Origin: a bacterium
GTDB lineage: Bacteria > UBA9089 > CG2-30-40-21
Length of the DNA stretch: 5,138 nt
NCBI GenBank assembly: GCA_030018795.1
Contig: JASEHA010000193.1
Span: 1 to 5,138 of the forward strand
Direction: 5' to 3'
Positions within the stretch are counted from its first letter, which is position 1. Each line of letters starts with the position of its first letter. Positions 1-5,089 of this stretch are shown here, in pieces. The notes under the pieces were generated by a model that was not told the origin of the DNA, did not search any database, and was given only the letters and a program-made list of their open reading frames with translations. The position numbers and the translations under genes are program-made.

Positions 1-119
1 TGGTATTTGGATGCGTTTGACACGGGCTTACCCACACGATTTGTTAAAGAACCAAAAGAATTGCGACCGCGATCGACTGGTGCCCTGGTGCCCTGGGCAT
101 GCAGCCTATCTACCTATTC
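1..119. other. Non-coding flank downstream of htrA
   Basis: No gene is supported here: the only open frame crossing it has no ribosome-binding site and runs into the end of the protease gene on the other strand. The stretch holds an octamer repeat (54-93) and a 12-base fragment, cagcctatctac (102-113), that recurs at 2218-2229. I see no hairpin followed by a T-run on the minus strand that would serve as an intrinsic terminator for the protease gene. Confidence 0.6.
54..93 (+). repeat. Octamer repeat TGGTGCNC, copy 1
   Basis: Two perfect tandem units of TGGTGCCC (78-85 and 86-93) are followed by a partial unit, and preceded by aaaagaattgcgacc (54-68). The same layout recurs at 1806-1839 in the same orientation: the 15-base lead-in matches at 14 positions, then gactggtgc, then two octamer units. 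This copy carries six extra bases (gcgatc) between lead-in and octamers. The period of 8 is not a multiple of 3, which argues against coding origin. The two copies bracket the protease gene. Confidence 0.7.
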
Positions 120-1607
120 TCAATTTCCCGGCAGCCCAACAAAAAATGTATGCCTTCCCCGTTTTATAACTAAGATTATATCTTCCTTATCTTGAATCTG
201 TTTAGCTATTTCGTTAAACCTGTCAAGTGAGTCAATTGATTGATTATTTATACCAACAAGCACATCCCCCTTTTGAATCTGCGACTCAGCAGCTGGTGTT
301 TTGGGTTCTACTCTGGTTACAATTACACCCTGTACTTTAGAAGGGAGCTTGAAGCTTGAGGCAATCTCTGGGGTAATATCTTGCAGGGTCATCCCTCTCC
401 ATCCATGCTCATCAGCAGACAGATCACTGCCCTCGCCATCCTTGTCCATCTCTTCCAGAACTATTTCATAAACATCTTTCTTCCCATCCCGCAGAACTGT
501 AACCTCAACCTTTTCGCCAACCTCTTTTTCCAATATTTCTGATTGAAGGTCAGATGGCGTAAGAATTTTTCTTCCATTTACCATGGTGATGATATCCCCT
601 CTTTTTATACCTGCCTTTTGTGCCGGGCTATCCTTCATCACATCTGCCACCAAAACCCCTGACTCAGGATCAACCTTAAAGTGTTTAGCTAAGGTCTCAT
701 CAATATTCTGGATATAGATACCAAGCCATGCATGGGTGATTTTACCATGTTTTATTAATCCATTAATAATATGCTTGGCTATATCTACAGGGATGGCAAA
801 TCCAATACCCTGACCACCGGCAACAATGGCTGTATTAATCCCAATCACCTCACCATAGATATTTACCAGTGGCCCGCCGCTATTACCAGGATTAATCGAG
901 GCATCTGTTTGGATGAAATTCTCATATTGTGTGCTCTGTCCAAGACTCCTGCCTTTGGCACTTATTACCCCAACGGTAATGGTATGTTCCAGACCAAAGG
1001 GATTGCCGATAGCAATCACCCATTCCCCTATCTTTGTCTTTGACGAATTCCCTAATTTGGCTGTTGGCAAAGAATCTGAGACATCAATCTTGATAAGAGC
1101 CAGATCCACCTTTGGGTCTGTTCCAATAATCTTACCCTTGAATTTTCTGCCATCAAGCAGATGAACCGTTATCACATCTGCCCCTTTAACTACATGATTA
1201 TTGGTAAGGATATAGCCTTGTGAGTCTACAATAAACCCAGTGCCAAGGCTCTGATCCTTAAATTCACGCGGACTTCCCCCAAAAAAATCCTTGAAAAATT
1301 CCTCAAATGGTGTCCCTTCAAACCCATTATGGAAACCAAACCCTGAAAATCCGTTATCTCGAACCGTCTTTTCCACACTCAGATTAACCACGCATGGGCT
1401 TACATCCTCAGCTACCTTAACAAAGGCATCCTGTAAGCTGACTGCATCCTTTGCCCCTGGACGATGTTCAGCCTTCTCAATCTTTAGATTACTCATACAC
1501 CCTGAGATATACTTATGTGCCCCAACACCAACGCCTATCAGTCCACCTAATGTTACACAAACAAGGATAAGCAGTGTATATTCAAACTTTTTCGACTTTA
1601 TCCACAT
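120..1607 (-). CDS. htrA: HtrA/DegP-family periplasmic serine protease, two PDZ domains
   Basis: This 495-residue protein is a serine endoprotease of the HtrA/DegP/DegQ/MucD family, which degrades or refolds damaged envelope proteins. Residues about 9-30 form one hydrophobic segment after a short basic N-terminus, an uncleaved anchor or signal peptide placing the rest in the periplasm. The trypsin-like domain (about 57-285) has a complete triad: His138 in TNNHVV, Asp168 in DLALIKID and Ser243 in GNSGGPL. A Phe/Gly-rich loop (about 86-112) before the core resembles the LA loop. PDZ1 covers about 293-386 and PDZ2 about 403-490, with a short acidic linker between. Length is close to DegP. The ATG is supported by GGAGG ten bases upstream and a strong promoter. 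It is divergent from a kinase-regulator operon and appears monocistronic. Family assignment is secure; protease versus chaperone bias and exact paralog (DegP or DegQ) cannot be decided. Confidence 0.96.
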   Translation of the reverse strand: MWIKSKKFEYTLLILVCVTLGGLIGVGVGAHKYISGCMSNLKIEKAEHRPGAKDAVSLQDAFVKVAEDVSPCVVNLSVEKTVRDNGFSGFGFHNGFEGTPFEEFFKDFFGGSPREFKDQSLGTGFIVDSQGYILTNNHVVKGADVITVHLLDGRKFKGKIIGTDPKVDLALIKIDVSDSLPTAKLGNSSKTKIGEWVIAIGNPFGLEHTITVGVISAKGRSLGQSTQYENFIQTDASINPGNSGGPLVNIYGEVIGINTAIVAGGQGIGFAIPVDIAKHIINGLIKHGKITHAWLGIYIQNIDETLAKHFKVDPESGVLVADVMKDSPAQKAGIKRGDIITMVNGRKILTPSDLQSEILEKEVGEKVEVTVLRDGKKDVYEIVLEEMDKDGEGSDLSADEHGWRGMTLQDITPEIASSFKLPSKVQGVIVTRVEPKTPAAESQIQKGDVLVGINNQSIDSLDRFNEIAKQIQDKEDIILVIKRGRHTFFVGLPGN

Positions 1608-1617
1608 CCTTTAAATA

Positions 1618-1622
1618 CCTCC
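1618..1622 (-). promoter_or_regulatory. Shine-Dalgarno site of htrA
   Basis: The minus strand reads GGAGG, ten bases before the ATG at 1607. The 10-11 base spacing recurs for the kinase and the regulator genes, so it seems usual for this genome and supports the chosen start. Confidence 0.8.
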
Positions 1623-1645
1623 GAATCATTAATTTTATTTATAAA

Positions 1646-1675
1646 ATTATAACACAGGAAAAGTGTATTTGTCAA
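1646..1675 (-). promoter_or_regulatory. Sigma-70-type promoter of htrA
   Basis: On the minus strand a perfect TTGACA (-35, 1675-1670) is followed by an 18-base spacer and a perfect TATAAT (-10, 1651-1646). TG lies one base upstream of the -10, making it an extended -10 promoter. Transcription should start near 1639, giving a leader of about 32 bases. The ten bases tcctgtgtta running into the -10 are identical in the divergent kinase promoter. Strength and sigma factor are inferred from consensus match only. Confidence 0.85.
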
Positions 1676-1724
1676 TATTTTTTCAAAGCAGAACCAGTAA
1701 TTTTTATTATGACAGACTTGTATT

Positions 1725-1739
1725 ACTTGATGTTCAAGT
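1725..1739. repeat. Small perfect inverted repeat acttga-tgt-tcaagt
   Basis: Six-base arms (1725-1730 and 1734-1739) are separated by three bases, and a run of T follows on the plus strand. It lies upstream of the htrA promoter and nests inside a wider 8-base inverted repeat, accagtaa (1693-1700) and ttactggt (1742-1749). It could be a protein-binding dyad; the AT-rich stem is too weak for a confident terminator call, and no plus-strand gene ends here. Confidence 0.35.
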
Positions 1740-1760
1740 TTTTACTGGTGACCAAGACAA

Positions 1761-1783
1761 GGGCACCATGCACCAGAGCACCG
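1761..1783 (-). repeat. Octamer repeat TGGTGCNC, copy 2, inverted
   Basis: On the minus strand this reads as three units: cggtgctc, tggtgca (one base short) and tggtgccc. It faces the plus-strand copy at 1824-1839, so the two form an imperfect inverted repeat (ggtgcNctggtgcN at 12 of 14 positions, 1769-1782 against 1825-1838) with about 42 bases between. It lacks the aaaagRattgcgacc lead-in of the other copies. Confidence 0.65.
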
Positions 1784-1805
1784 TGAGAAACTGATATTTG
1801 ATGAA

Positions 1806-1839
1806 AAAAGGATTGCGACCGACTGGTGCACTGGTGCTC
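1806..1839 (+). repeat. Octamer repeat TGGTGCNC, copy 3
   Basis: The lead-in aaaaggattgcgacc (1806-1820) is followed by gac and two units, TGGTGCAC (1824-1831) and TGGTGCTC (1832-1839). It matches copy 1 at 54-93 apart from a six-base gap and substitutions at the variable unit positions. Its presence on both sides of htrA with a shared lead-in shows a dispersed element rather than chance low complexity. Confidence 0.7.
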
Positions 1840-1879
1840 CGAATTGTGTGCTACTTGATGCATTCAATTCGTAATGGGG

Positions 1880-2012
1880 GGAGTAGAGAGGCAAGATTTT
1901 TGGGCATGGTTCAATTTCATAGCGTGCAGGGTAACAAATACTTGTTGGTTCCTGTCATTGCGAGCAAATCGATGAAAGGCGGGGACAAGCCCCGCAGATA
2001 CCTCACTACTCC
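1880..2012. repeat. Candidate MITE-like inverted-repeat segment
   Basis: Inverted arms ggagtagagagg (1880-1891) and cctcactactcc (2001-2012) pair at 11 of 12 positions. A second pair, ggcatggttcaa (1903-1914) and ttgaaccatgcc (2049-2060), is a perfect 12-base match. The two pairs overlap rather than nest, so they cannot both be the ends of one element. Inside are cctgtcattgcgagc (1951-1965), which to my recollection resembles a common dispersed bacterial repeat, and a GC-rich hairpin (gcgggg 1979-1984, ccccgc 1990-1995). No clear target-site duplication or transposase is visible. Confidence 0.4.
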
Positions 2013-2118
2013 ACAATGGCGAAAAGGCGAAAAAAGTGTTGCCTCGTTTTGAACCATGCCGATAAAGTGCCAATGGTGGCAAAAAACTTAAACATCGAGT
2101 ATAACTTCGAAATTTCCC

Positions 2119-2147
2119 TTGACATCCAATATGTCCTGTGTTAAAAT
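2119..2147 (+). promoter_or_regulatory. Sigma-70-type promoter of the kinase-regulator operon
   Basis: A perfect TTGACA (2119-2124), a 17-base spacer and TAAAAT (2142-2147), with TG one base upstream of the -10, form a strong extended -10 promoter. Transcription should start near 2154, giving a leader of about 85-100 bases. A short dyad GACAT-ccaat-ATGTC (2121-2135) overlaps the -35 and spacer and could be an operator. Consensus match is the only evidence. Confidence 0.82.
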
Positions 2148-2169
2148 GTTTGAAAAAGTGCAGATAGTT

Positions 2170-2224
2170 TAGGCTGAAGGCTGTTAGGTTGTAAGTCCTT
2201 TCCTGTCTAACAGTCTTCAGCCTA
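2170..2224 (+). repeat. 18-bp stem-loop in the kinase leader
   Basis: Arms 2170-2187 (taggctgaagg...) and 2207-2224 (...cagccta) pair over 18 positions with a 19-base loop. The single non-Watson-Crick position (G2180 with T2214) would be a G-U wobble in the plus-strand RNA but an A-C mismatch in the opposite strand, so the structure favours the kinase mRNA. It ends 11 bases before the ribosome-binding site and has no T-run after it, so it is not a standard terminator. It may be a dispersed palindromic element or a leader regulatory structure. The right end, cagcctatctac, recurs at 102-113. Confidence 0.7.
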
Positions 2225-2235
2225 TCTACTATATA

Positions 2236-2240
2236 AAGGA
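2236..2240 (+). promoter_or_regulatory. Ribosome-binding site deciding the kinase start
   Basis: AAGGA touches the ATG at 2240, leaving no spacing for it, but sits 11 bases before the in-frame ATG at 2252. The other two genes here use spacings of 10, so Met5 (2252) is the likelier start, giving a protein beginning MSSLSSQILKK. Confidence 0.6.
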
Positions 2241-3616
2241 TGGTTCTACTGATGTCGAGTCTGTCATCGCAGATATTGAAGAAAAGAAAACAGCATGTAT
2301 TTATTGTGCTTGGCTGTATCTTATTTATTTTATTGCTCTTTAATCTGTGGGGGTGGACATTTTATCTTAAAGCTAAAAATCTTTTGGATGAGGAGCTTGG
2401 TAAACGGCTTATAGCTATTGCGGTAACTACATCCCTGCAGGTATCCCCTCAATTAATAACATCAATAAAGGAAAAAACCATAGATGATGTTCAATCGTTT
2501 AACCTCAGGGAGCAATTAGCTACAATCAATGAGAAGAATAGTCTGGAGAGTATCTTTATTATTGACAAGGAGCATAACCTTATTCTTGATACTGGTTCCA
2601 GATACTTAGAGGGTGAAAAGTATCGATGTATGGATATTGATGATACTGCTAAAATCCTTGATGCTTCGCTGGGTAATCCCTCTTATTCCAGGCTATATCG
2701 TAATGGAAGAGAGATGTTTAAGACAGGATTTGCCCCGTTGAAGGATGCCAGGGATGAGGTGATAGCCATACTTGGGGTTGATGCCAGCCCTAAATTCTTG
2801 AAGGTTTTGCCTCAGATAAAGAATATCCTGATTATATTTGGGATAATCAGCCTTGTTTTTGGTGTTATCTCTGTCCTTATCTTGCTTGCAGTTGTAAGGG
2901 GGTTTATCTCTGATCTGTTTCATGCGGAAAAATTTGCCAGTCTTGGCCGTTTCTCAGCCGGGATAGCTCATGAAATCAGGAATCCATTGCAGATAATCAA
3001 CGGCACCGTAGCGTCACTGAAAAAACGATACCTTCCTCAAGGTAGCCATGACGAGTTGTTTGATTATATCCCGGATGAGATAAAAAAGATGAATGAGACG
3101 ATTTCTAATATCCTTTCGCAAACCAAGGATATTCCGCTTGAGGTTGAGCTGAATGATCTCAAGGCATTGCTTGATCAGATTATTAACCGCATGTCTTCTG
3201 ATATGGAAGGGGCAAATGTTAGGATAAATAAGCATATTGACCCCTCAATTGGAGAATTTTATTTTGACAGGCAGCAGATGGAGATGGTGTTCCAAAACCT
3301 TATCTGTAATGCCATTGAAGCTATGCCTGACGGTGGGATGATTGCTGTTAAGGCATATCCATATAAGGATGGCAAACAATTTGCAGCCATTGAGGTTACC
3401 GATACTGGGCAGGGAATACACAAAAGGGATCAAAAAAGATTGTTTGAACCATTCTTTACAACCAAGGAACATGGCTATGGATTGGGTATGTCTATTGTCC
3501 TGGGAATAATCCAGAGGCATGGGGGAAAGATTATGGTAAAAAGCAGGCTGAAACAGGGCACAACATTTACCATACTTTTGCCATGGAAGCAAGGAGAAAA
3601 AGGAGAAAATAGATAA
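2240..3616 (+). CDS. Membrane sensor histidine kinase with Cache/PDC-like periplasmic domain
   Basis: The longest frame is 458 residues; the start is probably Met5 at 2252. It autophosphorylates on His and donates phosphate to the regulator encoded next. Transmembrane helices lie at about 19-42 and 195-219 and enclose a periplasmic domain of about 150 residues. The region from SLESIFIIDKEHNLILDTGS to VIAILGVDAS looks like a single Cache/PDC fold; the ligand is unknown. No HAMP domain is evident: TM2 runs through a short helix straight to the DHp domain, with His244 in AGIAHEIRNPL. The ATPase domain shows the N box (NLICNAIEAM, Asn353 and Asn357), G1 DTGQG (388-392), F box LFEPFFTT (401-408) and G2 GYGLGMS (412-418), all intact. 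The layout matches the NtrB/ZraS/AtoS group. The stop overlaps the next start, so translation is probably coupled. Confidence 0.94.
   Translation: MVLLMSSLSSQILKKRKQHVFIVLGCILFILLLFNLWGWTFYLKAKNLLDEELGKRLIAIAVTTSLQVSPQLITSIKEKTIDDVQSFNLREQLATINEKNSLESIFIIDKEHNLILDTGSRYLEGEKYRCMDIDDTAKILDASLGNPSYSRLYRNGREMFKTGFAPLKDARDEVIAILGVDASPKFLKVLPQIKNILIIFGIISLVFGVISVLILLAVVRGFISDLFHAEKFASLGRFSAGIAHEIRNPLQIINGTVASLKKRYLPQGSHDELFDYIPDEIKKMNETISNILSQTKDIPLEVELNDLKALLDQIINRMSSDMEGANVRINKHIDPSIGEFYFDRQQMEMVFQNLICNAIEAMPDGGMIAVKAYPYKDGKQFAAIEVTDTGQGIHKRDQKRLFEPFFTTKEHGYGLGMSIVLGIIQRHGGKIMVKSRLKQGTTFTILLPWKQGEKGENR
3600..3605 (+). promoter_or_regulatory. Shine-Dalgarno site of the regulator gene
   Basis: AAGGAG lies ten bases before the ATG at 3616, inside the last codons of the kinase gene. 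A second AAGGAG at 3591-3596 precedes it in a purine-rich tandem repeat, encoding the polar kinase tail QGEKGEN. Only the nearer copy has usable spacing. Confidence 0.8.
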
Positions 3617-4992
3617 TGAAGGTATTGCTTGTTGATGATCAGAAGAGGATATTGGTGCTTTTAGAGCAATTCCTTCAGGATGAAGGATATGAGGTTGAAA
3701 CAGCTGAGGATGGGTTTAAGGCAATAGAGGAGATAAAGAAAAATGCGTTTGATCTGGTTATCACTGATCTGAAGATGAGCGGTAAGGATGGGATAAGTGT
3801 CTTAAAGGAGACAAAGTCTATCTCGCCCCGGACAGAGGTGATTATAATGACTGCTTTTTCTTCAAATGAAACAGCGGTCACAGCCTTGAAAGAGGGTGCC
3901 TATGATTATCTCATTAAACCCTTTGAGAACAATGAATTGAATCTTTTGATAAAACGTGTTGAGGAAAAGCAGCAATTAAAGAAAGATAATATAGGACTTA
4001 AGGAGAAATTAGAAACACCCTATAAATTTGATAACATCATTGGTAAGAGTGCCAATATGTGCGATGTATTTGATCAGGTAAAACAGGTTGCCCCAACAAA
4101 TACTACTGTCCTGATACTTGGCGAAAGCGGGACAGGCAAGGAATTGATCTCAAAAGCTATCCATTACAACAGTCCGAAAAGGGATAAGCCATTTATGGCT
4201 GTCCATTGTGCAGCTATGGTGGAAACCCTCTTAGAGAGTGAGTTATTTGGGCATGAAAAGGGGGCATTTACCGGTGCTCATACAAGAAAGCTTGGCAGAT
4301 TTGAGTTGGCAAAGGGCGGCAGCATCTTCTTGGATGAGATAGGGGAGATAGCCCCGTCCATTCAGGTAAAGCTCTTAAGGGTTCTACAGGAGCGGGAATT
4401 CTTCCGGGTTGGCGGTGAATCAGTGGTTAAAGCAGATGTCAGGGTTATTACTGCTACCAACAAGGATCTTGAGCAGGCTGTCAAAAAGGGTGAGTTCAGG
4501 GAGGATTTGTTCTATCGGCTGAATGTTTTTCCTATTACCCTTCCCCCCTTGAGGCAGCGGCAGGATGATATCCCTGGATTGGTCAGACACTTTATGAAGA
4601 AGTTTGGACAGGAAGGGAAGGATGTAAAGAATGAGGTAATTATATGCCTTATGCAGTATAAATGGCCCGGAAACCTTCGGGAGTTAGAAAATGTAATGGA
4701 GAGGGCAATGCTTATCGCTGGTGATGGACCAATCACTATCGCCTGCCTTCCAGGACATATTCGGCAGCCTCATGCAAGCCCTATCTCAGTCAATATCCCT
4801 GATGAGGGTATCTCTTTGGAAAGGATTGAATATGAGTATATCCTCAAGGCTATAGAAAAGGCAGAGGGGAATAAGAGTAAGGCAGCCAAGCTCCTTGGCA
4901 TTACTCGTCGAGCACTTTATTCGAGGATGGAAAGGTTTGAGAGGGGAATATCGCCAGAGGTGGATGAGGAAGATGATGAGGATGGGATGTAG
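3616..4992 (+). CDS. NtrC-family sigma-54-dependent response regulator
   Basis: This 458-residue protein is a DNA-binding activator that remodels sigma-54 RNA polymerase using ATP. The receiver domain (about 1-120) has Asp7, Asp8, phosphoacceptor Asp51, Thr79 and Lys101, all intact. A linker leads to the AAA+ domain (about 140-380): Walker A GESGTGKE (169-176, Lys175), the sigma-54 contact loop GAFTGA (216-221), Walker B IFLDE (237-241), sensor I TNKD (281-284), arginines 295 and 301 in FREDLFYRLNVF, and sensor II WPGNLRELENV (350-360). A Fis-type helix-turn-helix fills about 403-442 (NKSKAAKLLGITRRALYSRM). The protein ends in an unusually acidic tail, EVDEEDDEDGM. The domain order matches ZraR, AtoC and NtrC; I give no symbol because the regulon is unknown. 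The start overlaps the kinase stop by one base (TAATG). Confidence 0.96.
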   Translation: MKVLLVDDQKRILVLLEQFLQDEGYEVETAEDGFKAIEEIKKNAFDLVITDLKMSGKDGISVLKETKSISPRTEVIIMTAFSSNETAVTALKEGAYDYLIKPFENNELNLLIKRVEEKQQLKKDNIGLKEKLETPYKFDNIIGKSANMCDVFDQVKQVAPTNTTVLILGESGTGKELISKAIHYNSPKRDKPFMAVHCAAMVETLLESELFGHEKGAFTGAHTRKLGRFELAKGGSIFLDEIGEIAPSIQVKLLRVLQEREFFRVGGESVVKADVRVITATNKDLEQAVKKGEFREDLFYRLNVFPITLPPLRQRQDDIPGLVRHFMKKFGQEGKDVKNEVIICLMQYKWPGNLRELENVMERAMLIAGDGPITIACLPGHIRQPHASPISVNIPDEGISLERIEYEYILKAIEKAEGNKSKAAKLLGITRRALYSRMERFERGISPEVDEEDDEDGM

Positions 4993-5089
4993 ATGATGTC
5001 GTGAGCACCTTTAGGTCAGCAATTCTCATTTTAACCACAGAAAACACTGCATTCTTTTATCTTGCTATCTGAATTTGAGAGATAAGGTA
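4993..5089. other. Non-coding tail after the operon
   Basis: I see no gene, strong hairpin or T-run terminator between the regulator stop codon and the paired hairpins that begin at 5090. The hairpins may themselves shape the 3' end of the operon transcript. Confidence 0.5.

Larger units (their letters stand above)
1608..2239. other. Divergent intergenic region, 632 bases, repeat-rich
   Basis: The region holds the htrA promoter, the kinase promoter and between them about 450 bases of repeats: octamer arrays in both orientations (1761-1783 and 1806-1839), a 9-base direct repeat (tacttgatg at 1724 and 1852), inverted repeats at 1880-2060, a tandem ggcgaaaa pair (2018-2033) and the leader hairpin (2170-2224). 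Small open frames around 1798-2082 on both strands have no ribosome-binding site and coincide with the repeats, so I do not call genes. I saw no -24/-12 promoter for sigma-54 by eye. Confidence 0.7.

Noticed and set aside
68..76. HIP1-type octamer (GCGATCGC)
   Set aside because: The sequence here is gcgatcga, one base off, and a single near-match has no weight.
1495..1607. Lipoprotein signal peptide in HtrA (ISGC at Cys37)
   Set aside because: Tyr33 and Lys32 lie directly before the would-be lipobox, which breaks the usual lipobox rules; a transmembrane anchor fits better.
54..1839. CRISPR array from the repeated octamers
   Set aside because: Units are only 8 bases, directly adjacent without spacers, and scattered in both orientations.
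1979..1995. GC-rich hairpin gcgggg-acaag-ccccgc as an intrinsic terminator
   Set aside because: No T-run follows on either strand and no gene ends beside it; it is better read as part of a dispersed repeat.
1798..2082. Small open reading frames on both strands in the intergenic region
   Set aside because: They lie over the octamer and inverted repeats, have no ribosome-binding site and encode no recognisable protein; the kinase promoter and leader lie just downstream.
2068..2086. Hairpin tgcca-atgg-tggca followed by six A as a terminator
   Set aside because: The homopolymer is A on the plus strand and precedes the hairpin on the minus strand, so polarity is wrong in both directions.
1608..2239. 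Sigma-54 promoter for htrA or autoregulation of the operon
   Set aside because: Looking by eye for GG-N10-GC with flanking consensus on both strands gave no convincing site; clear sigma-70-type promoters explain both genes.
2154..2239. Riboswitch in the kinase leader
   Set aside because: The leader is short and dominated by a simple hairpin; I recognise no conserved riboswitch core.
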